In this document: piece after piece, positions 25,806 through 35,710 of the stretch
How positions within the stretch are numbered: position 1 is the stretch's first letter
Layout of the letters: every line of letters begins with the position of its first letter
Assembly (NCBI RefSeq): GCF_043641665.1
Contig: NC_092189.1
Location: 10,416,833 to 10,480,832 of the forward strand
Length of the DNA: 64,000 bases
Reading direction: 5' to 3'
DNA from: Enoplosus armatus
Taxonomy: Eukaryota; Chordata; Actinopteri; Centrarchiformes; Enoplosidae
Position numbers and translations under genes: made by a program
Notes under the pieces: model-generated
The model's input: only the letters and a program-made list of their open reading frames with translations
Databases searched by the model: none
Told to the model about the DNA's origin: nothing

Positions 25806-28800
25806 TCAGTCTTTTTTGCTGCTACTGCTGCTGCTTCTGCTGCTGCTGCTGCTGCTTTTGCTTTTGCTGCTGCTGCTTTTGCTTTTGCTGCTGCTGCTTT
25901 TGCTGCTGCTCTTGCGGTAGCAGGAGAAGAAGGGATGTCTGAGGGCCTGCTCCAGACTGAGGCGCTTAGCTGGGTCGTACTCCATCATCTTCTCTATCAG
26001 GTCAAACAGCTGCTGGTGGTCTTCGCCCTTTGACAACATGTAATGCTGTTGGGAAAAAGATTATTTGTAAGTCAGTCACTTTAAATTACGTCATGGTTTA
26101 TCTAGTGCTCTGCATTTTAAATGTAGTTCTGTGTTACATACAGGAACTACTATATCCTGTACATGCTAGGGTGGACAAAACAGCCCTGCAGGAAATATCA
26201 GTTTGGTGATGGTCATTATTTATTATGGAGCAAGGCTTTCAAGAGTTAATTCAACTTATTTTTGAAGGTCATAGTTTACAGTTGTTAAGGAAACACACTT
26301 ACACTTTTGTGTGCCATCTTTCCAAGAATAAGATGCAAACATCAACATCAATTAATTTGTTTCACGTCTTCAAATACTTGCATTTAGCCCACCTCAGCAT
26401 TAAGACTGGCTGCAGGGGAAAACAGCGAGCTTAGCTAGGCGACGTACCTTCCATCAACTCCAAAGCAGTCTCATTTAAAAAGAGGCATGTTGTGTGTTTC
26501 ACTTAAAACAGTTAGTTTATATGTTGCAGTCGTTTTATGACCAACAGCTGGGCTCAATGGCTGCATGCTGCAAATTAGGAATCCAGGCCCTATTGTGAAG
26601 TTGTTTGCGATGTACAGTGTTGCAACTCTGGTGACTTGGAAGTACTGAAGGCCAACGTGCTAGCTAACACTATACAAGTTTTGGAGTTGTTGGAAGGTGT
26701 ATTTTTTTTTAAATTACATATGATAAATAAAGGCATATTTTCAAATGCAAGTACAGGAACACTCCAACACAGACTGTATGAGTCTCCAGTAGTATTCCTC
26801 TTACCTTGAGGGGTTTGCAGTGTTTTCTGACATATCTCCCAGCAGAGCTGTGCACATCCCAGTCAAGTCTGCACCGGTGAACATAGCGCTGTTTTCTGGC
26901 ACACACACACACACACACACACAATGATTACAAAATGATTACAAATCAAAACAATTCAATTAACTCCATCAGCTTACGTTCAGATGGCCTTATAAATGGT
27001 GTTTAAAATCTTTTTTTTTACAATTTCTTTCCAAGACACTGAAATGTTAATAAAAAGGCCAGTTGCTGGTCCCCTTACTTGGTTTTCTGCAGGAGGTTCG
27101 TGGGGATGGGGCCCAGGACTCTCTCCATCATAGCAAGGTGCTCTTTACTGTCATGGGTCTGAAGGAGAAAACAATATAACTCTTCCTGCCAAATGCCATG
27201 GTAAATGTCACGGTATTAATAATTTCATTATGCTCTCTACTGCCACCTACCTGGAAGAGAGTAGATCCAAGGTAGTACTCGATGAGTATACAGCCTACGC
27301 TCCAGACATCACAGGAATGATTCCAGCCCAGATCTGAAAGAGACAATGTTAACTTAACAAGTCACCACTAAAGGATCCAAAGCTTCAGTGCAGTGCTTTA
27401 AAACAGCCACTTACCTAAAATGACCTCAGGAGCACGGTAGTGACGCGTCGACACCACAGATGTGTGGTGCTCGTGTTCATATGTGGCGTTACCAAAGTCA
27501 ACAATTTTCACATCTGGGTGCTTCAATGTTCTTTCATCCCGTTTCTGAGGACAAAAACACAATCACACTGCTGCTGGCACAAACAACAAGTTTGGATTTT
27601 TGCCAATACTCGGGTATGATTTTTCTGGATTAATATTTAGGACGCTTACCATTTCAGGGTTGTACTCCATATCATAGTCTGAATCAATGAAGAGAATATT
27701 CTCTGGCTTCAGATCTGTGTGAGTCAGCTTGTTCTTATGCAGAACTGAAAGACAAAACCACATTCATTTTAACCCAAGCTGCTGTTTTTAAACATACTGC
27801 GTTTTCTGTGAATGCATGTGTCCAATACTCACACTGCACAGCTCGGACGATCTGGTACGCCATGTGTCTGATGTGTTCTACGGGGAAAGGCTGGAAGTTG
27901 TTTTCCTTGAGGAAATCGTAGGTGCTGAGGCCAAGCAGCTCAAAGGCGATACAAACGTGGCCGTGGTAGTCAAACCAGTCCAGCATGTGCACACAAGCAC
28001 TAAAGAGGAGGAAAGGTACAGTAGATACAAACTAAGTTCCTTGCGTGGCAAATTCAGAAGACATTTTCATATGTGATCTGAAGGTGATCTGAAGGTGATC
28101 AAGCTTCTGTGATATGAAGTCACTATGGAATGACTTACTATCTCTTATCAGAGTCGAGGGACTTCAACTGTCCAAGCACCTCTACCTCAGACATAGCTGC
28201 CTCACGGTAGCGGTCTATGTTTTTAATGATCTTCAGAGCCACTCGAGCTCCATCACTGGAAACACATAATATTATCAATACTGTTAATTTTTTTTTAAAC
28301 ATTGAGCTGTAAGGAATATTTCTGATTAATACTTACTTAGAGTGATCAATGCATTCGACAACCTTCCCAAAGGCACCCTCTCCTAGAGTACACACAATCT
28401 CATCTACAGAAAATAGAGAGTTGAAGTTAGAAACACAGCACTGACAAAGTGAAACACAGCCCTGGTTCACTGCCTGATGTTACATTGCTCTGTTTAGCTT
28501 CACCACTATAACACAGGCTTCTGAACACTGGCATACAACTCAATGCTAAATATGTTACACTGACAAGCCATATCTAACCAAAAAAATTACGTCTATTGGC
28601 CCAAATACTTCAGCCTCTAAATTAATGTTTGGAAATAAAAACCAGACAAGAGAGTGAGAGACAAAGTGTGAACAACAGTAGAAAAAAAAAAGGTATATAT
28701 TCTATACATCTCGCTCTCAGCATGTCTCCACTGTGATAGATGAGGTGACCCTCGTCATCATCCTCAACACTCCTGGATCTTTTCCTGCTCCTGCGGTGAT

Positions 28801-31518
28801 GGCTCCTCCTCTGCACCGGAACCGCCGCAATCCGCCATCACATCAATAACCCATCAGCCAGCCAGCACCAGGCCACCACAACGCGACATCGTCATTCATT
28901 CAACCAGGCCAGGGGGGGGGGGAGGTGTAGGGGTGGATAGATTCGGCCCGTTCAGTAACACCGGCAGGCGAATGGACGGAAGGACGGAGCAGCAAATTCA
29001 AATTCAGCCCCGTCAGAGAAATTGGGCGCCAGCCACCACATAGTGTGTGTTACAGAAGAAAAACATGGCAACAAGATTTTCAGATGAGAGACTTTCTCAG
29101 AGTAGTACAGAAAAAACTGAACTTGATTGATTACAGTCTTTCTACATGTAGTTCTAGTAACTCTCTTCCTATACAACTTAATTCTTTACCATCACGTCCC
29201 ATAACTGCCCACTAAGATTTCAGCACAAATACTGGGTCCACTTCTCCCTTGCTAATCTATAAAACACTCACAATCCCTTACTTCCTGAGCCCCAAGTCCC
29301 CTACTTGTCATTATTGGAAATCATGCTTAATAGTGAAGAGTGGGACACCCAGAGATACAGAGAGACAAAAGGGATAGGTGTTAAGCATTGGCTGAACACC
29401 AGTGATTATGACCCATTCGATTTGGTGGTATAGACAGAAGAGGGGGGTAGAGGGGAGAAGGAGGTTCTCGTACCGAGGAGGACCTGGGGCGAGAGTGGCT
29501 ACGTCTGCGCCTTCTGTCTTTTTGTCTGCGGCTGCTTCGCCTGCTGCGACCACTCCGACCACTGCGCCCGGATGACTTGCTGTAGTGGTGCCAATCACGG
29601 TCTCTGTCCTTGCAGTTGGCTTCACGACTGTCCTCCTCACAGGCCATGTCCAAACTGTGATCCTGAGTGTGTCCTTCCCGAGTGTCCAGCCTCTGGTTCA
29701 AACTGCGGTTCTCCAGGTAGTGCCTGTAGTCAAACAAAAAAGGACACGAACAGATCAAAAACAAGGACTTGAAAGGGTATGTCAGGTCAGGCACAGCCCA
29801 GTTCCTTGTCTGTGATCAAACTCTGAAATGAAATGACTATATGATGGTGCTAATGGTCCGCCTATTGCCTGACACTCTATCCCCTGACCCTTTTATGTAA
29901 CATTTGTAATTAGCAACATACTGATTTACAGCCACCAAACACCAAGCATCCCTCATTCAATGAGGGGCTGCAGTTCAGAAAGCATTTTATTAACGGATTA
30001 TTGTTGTGGAAAATAGTACTTTTAGGAGTTAGCAAATGCCAATATCTAATGCCACACATTTGGGCAAATTTTACATATATACAGCTGTCTCCTTGGCAGT
30101 CCAAAGCATGCCTTCCTTAAGACATGCACCTTGACAGAGAGCCAAATTGGCATAGATTAAGTGTGAGGCATTAAAGTTGCTGAAAGCTTTTCGGCACAAC
30201 CTGATGACACGTAATACGATCTGTGATTTTACACCTGCAGAACTCAGTGTGCCAGAAGTGAACACCTATGTGGTACCATTTCTAACCACATCTAGCAATA
30301 TGAAATGCAGATATCTAACAAATCTCAAGGGCTTTTTTTATTCTCTAACTAAAAAAGAAAAAATGAAAATTACTTCCAACAATTCCTCATATGTGCCTTG
30401 CTCTCTTTGGTTGCGTTTGCTCAAAATGTTTCTAATCACTCCCAGCACATGCACCCAGCAGGCCATGTTAGCACCTAAAAAAGACAGAAACTCCTAGGGC
30501 CCTAGCACCCTGGTGGTGTCAGTTGTCTTCCAGGAAGAAGTCTGCCTCTCTACAGGATTAAAATTAGAGCAGATCTGGAAACATCTAATGTAACCCCATT
30601 GGCCATCATACATGCCCACAAAAGAGAACAGCAAAACACTGCACAGAACTTCACCAGATGAAAGTGAAATAGCAAATTGTCTAATTTATTATTTATGCAA
30701 AAAGACTCATTTAGACAAAATCTAGCTGAAATACCATTAACAAAAACAAACACTGAAAGTTACATACATATGTAAGTGTTGTGTTCCACAAAGTACATGT
30801 ACTCTTCAATATGGAGCACATATCGAAGGGGTGTCAACAAATCTCAAGCCTTACTAGCCTAACTGGAAGTTCATCACAAAACAGCAGCACAAGCCACCAA
30901 AATTCTGAAACCTAGCAACAGTATAAATGGAGTTATCTAATAATGGTTAACGGGATGTAGACTGTATGTATGTAGTATTTTTAAAAACCCAACTGATCTG
31001 CATTTTAAATAGTTGCTCCCCAATTTAACCACTGTGCTGCCATTTCTCATATTACAATAGCTATTAAACTTGAACAGCTTTTCTGACATCATCAGGATCT
31101 CATCTGATTGTCAACATGCCAAATTTGGCTTAAGTACCAAGTGGAAGACATGAGACATCAGTTTCATACAACACAGCTAAGTGGAATTTTGAGTATATCT
31201 AAGACTTAACCTAACACTGTACTTCTCCATCACATAATCTACTTGTTTGTATAATGTTTAGCTCAGTTAAAATGTGTACCTTAAGAAACCACAACCCTAA
31301 AAAAGGCTCTTAGAATTTCAGGAGTTATTTCTGCAACAAATGTTGATGGATATTTACCCCTCGTACGTCTTATGGTGATTGTGAATTCTTCTAGACTTAT
31401 TTTCTCTTTCGCTGCTGTGCGAATCTCGTTTCTTTCGCTTACGACACTCCATTCTCTCTTCCCAGCTGTACTCATCGAGCCAGACACCGGGTGAGCGCAT
31501 TCGCTTTGAGTGGCGCAT
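25806..31518 (-). CDS. clk4: CDC-like (LAMMER) dual-specificity kinase, CLK4-type, complete, 12 coding exons
   Basis: Phosphorylates SR splicing factors in the nucleus. Coding exons in gene order: 31358-31518, 29474-29723, 28708-28810, 28337-28403, 28139-28255, 27833-27999, 27650-27744, 27415-27544, 27251-27333, 27079-27158, 26805-26895, 25806-26045. All junctions are GT-AG and in phase, giving 527 residues. The N-terminus MRHSKR and the SR-rich region (to about 155) are CLK1/CLK4-like. Kinase landmarks: glycine loop [10 protein letters not shown] (178-187), Lys202, Glu217, HTDLKPEN (297-304, catalytic Asp299), DFG (336-338) and EHLAMMER signature (397-404). The kinase fold ends at HPFF (485-488). 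A 39-residue Ser/Lys-rich tail follows, absent from the human CLK1/CLK4 I remember. The initiator ATG is the first base of its exon. Coding exon 3 corresponds to the exon skipped in mammalian CLK1/CLK4 autoregulation; its skipping (103 bases) shifts the frame. CLK4 rather than CLK1 is inferred from the adjacent collagen gene; a teleost duplicate (a/b) cannot be distinguished. Confidence 0.94.
25812..25915 (-). repeat. Coding CTG/CTTTTG-type repeat in last clk4 exon
   Basis: On the coding strand this is AGC triplets broken by AAA and AGCAAA units. It encodes runs of four to six Ser separated by Lys or one Arg, at the C-terminal tail (residues about 494-525). It is in frame and terminates at a TGA just after Lys-Lys-Asp. 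Confidence 0.93.
26900..26923. repeat. (CA)n microsatellite abutting a clk4 3' splice site
   Basis: On the transcribed strand this is a (GT)n run followed by GCCAG and then coding exon 11 (26805-26895). It occupies the place of the polypyrimidine tract. Confidence 0.95.
28811..29030 (-). promoter_or_regulatory. CpG-rich block upstream of clk4 coding exon 3; possible internal promoter
   Basis: The sequence just 5' of the exon at 28708-28810 is richer in CpG than the rest of the introns. It includes a G11 run (28912-28922) and, on the coding strand, GATGGCGGATTGCGGCGG, which resembles a YY1/start-site context. The acceptor before the exon (GTTCCGGTGCAG) has a poor pyrimidine tract. An ATG here opens a frame that is out of register with the kinase and stops after about 24 codons. 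Promoter activity is an inference. Confidence 0.3.
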
Positions 31519-31781
31519 CTGAAAGACATGGAAAAACAAGTCAATATGGCATAACCTGAAGTTCCACTGAAACCTTCGACATTAAATTCAGTTATTTATC
31601 AATAAATAACTGTAATGTTTTTCTACCCATGGACTCAGCTGCAGCATTACAAAATGGGGTTATTTATGGAGATACCCCTCCCTCAATGCAAAAAAGTCAA
31701 TATTATGCATTATATGTGGCTGCAGCCAGCTATACCGGAGAGTTTTGTAATAGTAAGGGTAAATAATAAAACAAGTGGAGC

Positions 31782-32100
31782 TGAAACAGTCAGTCAACTG
31801 TGTATAGACAGACATTTAATAGGCAACCATTTTGTTAATCAATTTATTTTTTTTAAATCATTTACCATGACAAACTGACATACAGTATCTGGCTTCAGCT
31901 TCTCATGTGCGAGGACTTTATGGTAAAATAAATATATTTGTGTTTTGGAATGTTGGTCAGACAAACCACATAATTTAAAAATGGCACCGTGGGCTCTGAG
32001 AAAAAGTTATTGATATTTTTCAGAATTCTTACAAATCATAAATCAAACGAAATCATACTCAGCAAAATAACAACAATGAAAATGATCGTTAGCTGCAACT
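31782..32100 (-). repeat. Interspersed MITE-like repeat, copy C (near full length)
   Basis: Begins GCTGAAACAGTCAGTCAAC and ends AATGATCGTTAGCTGCAACT, with the interior blocks TTGGTCAGACAAACCACA and GGCACCGTGGGCTCTGAGAA. Same family as 5308-5541, reversed. Lies in the first intron of clk4 (between the candidate non-coding exon and the ATG exon). Confidence 0.75.
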
Positions 32101-32821
32101 CTCATAAAGTCAAAACAAAACATTCCATATGATTGCGTAACTGACAGCAAACAAAAAGATCATGCGCATTACAATAATAATGTCATTAACTTAACGAACT
32201 TCATCGTATTCATCCTCTATATGGAATGTTCAATTACTAATAATGAGTTGGTAAGATGGCGGGAGAACACGAAACGCTTGCAAGTTATAACTTGGGGCCA
32301 ACGTCATCGTATTGTCGAAGTTTCCACCACGACTTTATAACTGTGAAGGTCTTTGACGGCCTGACATCGTGCACATCAACTCCCATGTTTATCCACCGTT
32401 GCATTTACATACGGTAACGTTAATTTTCAGTTCAAAATGTGGTACGTTGGTTAGGTATATTATTATAATGAGTCATCTTGCAAGAGGAGAACCGGTAAAG
32501 TAAAAAGTCGTCGAATGTTTGATCACAGCTTGATCTCGATCCAAAGGCCCGTCGAGCGTTAAGCACGCTAACAATATTAGCCACCCATAGAACAACATAC
32601 ACGTTACATAAGTCAGCCTAACTTGTTACAGTTGGTAATGGACATTTTGACGTGACTGCCAACTTTTGTAAGTGGTGACAGCCACCATTATAGAAAACTA
32701 CACAACAATTTGCCAACTCACAGTACCAGTGGAAATAAATTCTCGTAGCTAGCCACAGCTAATTAGCCAGATCAGGATCTGCCATGTTGGCGAGACGTCG
32801 AATTTCGGAAAAGCTAGCTGG

Positions 32822-32841
32822 CTAATGTTAGCTAACATTAG
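32822..32841. repeat. 20-bp perfect palindrome
   Basis: CTAATGTTAGCTAACATTAG equals its own reverse complement, in the first intron of clk4. The GCTAA/TTAGC words are common in fish interspersed repeats, so this may be a repeat relic. Confidence 0.9.
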
Positions 32842-32909
32842 GAGCATACAGTAAACTGTAGGTTACAGAATAAAGTGGTAATTGGCTATAATCCAAGAAC
32901 TGGTCTTAC

Positions 32910-33090
32910 CTGTCTTTATTAATAAACTGATTCGAAAGAGAAGGTTTATCGGTTATGTGAAATATATGAACAAAGAAAGAGGAAAAATGCCTCTGACTAA
33001 TCGTCTTCAAAGATGGCGAGCTTCCCTAGAATTCGATGGAACGTTGTTAAACAAATTCAATGACGCAACGTACAATAACAACGCCCACTC
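32910..33090 (-). promoter_or_regulatory. Candidate non-coding first exon and promoter of clk4
   Basis: On the minus strand a good donor, ACAG/GTAAGACC, ends an exon at 32910, which would splice to the acceptor exactly at the ATG (31518). Upstream are a YY1-like element (plus-strand AAGATGGCG at 33010-33018) and a CRE-like TTGCGTCA on the minus strand (33061-33068). There is no TATA box. CpG frequency is raised locally. The start site is unknown; 33000-33070 is a guess. The 78-codon plus-strand frame here is not recognised as a protein. Confidence 0.45.
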
Positions 33091-33632
33091 ACTGTGCTGT
33101 GGGATTTTGCTATCCTGAGTTTCTCCTTTCAGGTACAATCGGGCGGCACTTCCCATGTATCATGTAGATACAACACTTTGACGCGAATGCTTTCCCTAGC
33201 ACTAGTAGAGTTTGAGTTTGAACTTGTCAGTAATATTTAAAGATGAATAAGCTGCGTCTGCAAAAATAGTTATCTTTAGTACTGCGTCGTTTTCCTCTTC
33301 TCCGGATATTGTACAGTGCAATTGCACTACTAAGAAGTTCCTGACCAAGCTTAAAAACCATGAATTCATAAATTATTATTCATGACTTTGAACATTAATT
33401 TTGTCCTTAATATCTTAAAAAGAGACGGTGTCCTTTTCGGATTCAGAACACAGACTCTGGAACAGTTTCCCTGACAACATCAGATGGCTGAGTCTGTTAA
33501 TATTTGTAGGTTGTCTTAGAACATTTTTTAGTATCTTGCATAGTTGAGATTGATTCTGTTTTTGATATCTGCTCCATCTTTTTCAGTGCAGTTATTGCTT
33601 TCATAAAGCAGAGCTCCGACAGTAAACAGCCA
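33091..33632. other. Intergenic DNA between clk4 promoter and inverted repeat
   Basis: No gene or repeat recognised on either strand. Confidence 0.5.
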
Positions 33633-34169
33633 CTGGCTGTGCTGGTTGAAGCTGTGGCTGTGGATATGGTTATTGCTCGCACTATGGCTGCATGTATGGT
33701 TAAATCTATGATGATCTGGATATGGCTATCAGAATCAGAAATACTTTACTGATCCAGGGGGGGAAATTACACTTTGTTAACTATGCTGCGTTAACTGGTC
33801 TTCTGCAGAGGCTGATTGAGACAGGCTGTACAGTAGCTGTGATTATGACTACAGCCATAGGATGACATAGCTTTAGCTTTATCTGTTTGTCGCTGTGATT
33901 GTGGCTGTGGCCATGGCTGCTTTGGCTGTTATGATTAGGGCTGTGACACATTAGTTTATAGTGGATAATTAACACTGTACTGGTAACATATCTGTTCAAA
34001 TTCCGTTTGGCTTAAAGAAGCTTTCTTAGCTAATGGCAGTAAAGACTAGTTACAGTACAGCAACCATAGCCATATCCAGATCATCATAAATTAAACCACA
34101 AATACAGCCATAGCAGGAGCAATAGCCATATCCCATATCCACAGCCACAGCTTCAACCAGCACAGCCAG
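33633..34169. repeat. Long inverted repeat (arms about 100 bp, spacer about 336 bp)
   Basis: Left arm 33633-33729 and right arm 34066-34169. The outer 37 bases of each arm are identical when one is reversed (both begin CTGGCTGTGCTGGTTGAAG), and the inner ends both read GATGATCTGGATATGGCTAT. The arms differ mainly by a 7-base indel (one against two GATATGG units). The arms and part of the spacer are built from GGCTGTGG/GGCTATGG words, so it looks like a fold-back minisatellite. A LINE-tail relic (33731-33779) abuts the left arm. Confidence 0.85.
33731..33779 (-). mobile_element. Short LINE/SINE 3'-tail relic
   Basis: AATACTTTACTGATCC followed by a G run and GAAATTAC, the reverse of the widespread fish non-LTR 3' tail (GGGGATTAATAAAGTATT type). 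Only about 50 bp remain. The family is from memory. Confidence 0.55.
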
Positions 34170-34359
34170 GCAGAGCAGCCTCAGCTGTGCTGAAGTAATG
34201 AGCAATAAATGCAGAATGTAAAGTGTCACACCATCTCTCCTCTCTACAGTATCTGCAGAGTGTTTCCCTAAACTGGCACTGTATTATAGCTGGACTGGAC
34301 CAACAACACACTAGCTGTTTCTGTTATAAGGGGGAACGCAAAATGTAGCCTATTGCGAG

Positions 34360-34578
34360 GTAAGTATTCCTCAAAAATATTCTGGCCTTGATCCTTAAGG
34401 GGCTCTGCACATATGAAACAGTCCATTATTTGATGACAATGTCAAAATCCATCATCCCTGCCATATATTATATTGTACTGTGAGTTATCCGCCCTTGTAT
34501 TGACAGTTCATTCATGTTAGACAGATGTTTGCACTTAGTAGTAAATAAAGACGTTTTGTCCTATTCTTAACTCCCCAG
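34360..34578 (+). other. Possible 5' UTR intron of tmem126a
   Basis: A strong donor (GCGAG/GTAAGTATT, exon end 34359) and a plausible acceptor (TTAACTCCCCAG, exon start 34579) lie upstream of the ATG in the right order, giving a 219-base intron. No transcript evidence is available; if transcription starts after 34579 this intron does not exist. Confidence 0.3.
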
Positions 34579-34674
34579 ATTGGTGGTGGAGTAAACAGCC
34601 TCGGAGTTCTGCCTGGGAGGCTCTACTCAGGGCAAGAAAAGCCGGGACTTTTGCGCTTTGAATTGTGGGTAGAC

Positions 34675-34722
34675 ATGTCTGCGCCCTGTCCTCATCCCGA
34701 GGACCACCTTATCTAAATGTGA
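34675..34722 (+). promoter_or_regulatory. Upstream short ORF and start-stop element before tmem126a
   Basis: A 13-codon frame (ATG 34675, TAA 34714-34716) is followed at once by ATG-TGA (34717-34722), both upstream of the main ATG at 34808. If these bases are in the 5' UTR they would reduce main-frame translation. Confidence 0.35.
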
Positions 34723-34807
34723 CAGTTGAGTTATCCAAATTGTTATAAGGACCTTTAGCTACAACACAGCGGACACTCCTGCTTTCGGTCAGACGTTAAA
34801 TCTGAAG

Positions 34808-35425
34808 ATGTCGGAAAACACGCGGAAGGAGAGCGTCTCTGGAAATACGCTCACAAGAGCAGCGATTGCTGAAATGCTGGCGAAGAATTTCGAGAGGCTG
34901 CCTGACATTGATCAGAAACTCTTCATCTATGGACCCATGTATCTGGGGGGAAACGGTGGCCTTGCAGGACTGATATCCAACAGCTTGTATCGCAGAGCTC
35001 TGAATGTCACGCAGGCGCCCATCACCTCCAGCCTGCCGATGGCCGTGCTGCCCTTCATGACAACATTCGTCCTGTACAACGCAGTAGTGTCCAGCCCCCT
35101 CATGTCCGGTGATCTCAACTGTCCCTCCTGTGCCCTGATGCGAGGTGCACTTGTCGGTGTAGTAGGTGGTGGCGTGTACCCCATCCTCCTGGCCTTACCT
35201 GTGAATATTGGCCTTGCATCCAGGTACAACACAACGCCGATGCCAGAGAAGGGAAATGTGCTCCGGTACTGGGGGGACCTCTCCAGACCGATCCTGAGGA
35301 AAATGAGGGCAGTAATGGTGCTCCAGGCCTTCTTCGGCACCTACCTGAGCTCCAGGCACTTTGAAACGTACACCAAACTGGCCCAGATAACATTTGGTCC
35401 CGGTGGAGAGGAACTCAAAGACTAA
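34808..35425 (+). CDS. tmem126a: TMEM126A, mitochondrial complex I assembly factor; intronless coding region
   Basis: A 205-residue frame, close to the family length (human about 195). The start ATG has A at -3 and no earlier in-frame ATG fits better. Diagnostic stretches are GLISNSLYRRALNVT (54-68), SLPMAVLPF (75-83), a CxxC pair (Cys105, Cys108), VYPILLALPVN (123-133) and LQAFFGTYLSS (172-182). Four hydrophobic segments (about 43-60, 75-95, 109-134, 166-183) suit a mitochondrial inner-membrane protein, and there is no cleavable signal. In mammals the protein helps assemble the ND4 module of respiratory complex I. The whole coding region is one exon, whereas the human gene is split over several exons, so this may be a retrocopy or an intron-loss lineage. 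The open frame and the conserved residues suggest it works. AATAAA hexamers lie at 35449 and 35531. Confidence 0.95.
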   Translation: MSENTRKESVSGNTLTRAAIAEMLAKNFERLPDIDQKLFIYGPMYLGGNGGLAGLISNSLYRRALNVTQAPITSSLPMAVLPFMTTFVLYNAVVSSPLMSGDLNCPSCALMRGALVGVVGGGVYPILLALPVNIGLASRYNTTPMPEKGNVLRYWGDLSRPILRKMRAVMVLQAFFGTYLSSRHFETYTKLAQITFGPGGEELKD

Positions 35426-35545
35426 AATGTATTGAACTGAACCTTAAAATAAACACGTTATTATTCATTGACTTGCAGGGACTCGTGGGTCATATGCTTA
35501 TCAAAATATGCCTGAGATTTTCCCCCCAGAAATAAAGCGTGGACT
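35426..35545 (+). terminator. tmem126a 3' UTR with two poly(A) signals
   Basis: AATAAA at 35449-35454 and again at 35531-35536. The first is only about 24 bases after the stop codon, so a very short 3' UTR is possible. Confidence 0.6.
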
Positions 35546-35710
35546 ACCTCTCTAAGATTACTGGTAGGTACAAATAACATTAAATTAACTGCATCAATTC
35601 AGACACATTAAGATGATTTCTCGAATTAAATAATAGTTTCAACTGTTATCAAAATCAGTCATCATCTTAATGTCTTAAATTTTGATAAACTATTAAATGT
35701 CCTTTTTGAT

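Noticed and set aside
32882..33118. 78-codon plus-strand frame at the clk4 promoter
   Set aside because: Unrecognised; it overlaps the candidate minus-strand first exon and promoter, so chance is more likely.
33633..34169. CRISPR-like or bacterial repeat array
   Set aside because: There are no regular spacers; it is a single inverted pair within vertebrate DNA, and the tandem repeats elsewhere are microsatellites.
34927..35393. Minus-strand frames antisense to tmem126a
   Set aside because: Shadows of the real gene on the other strand.
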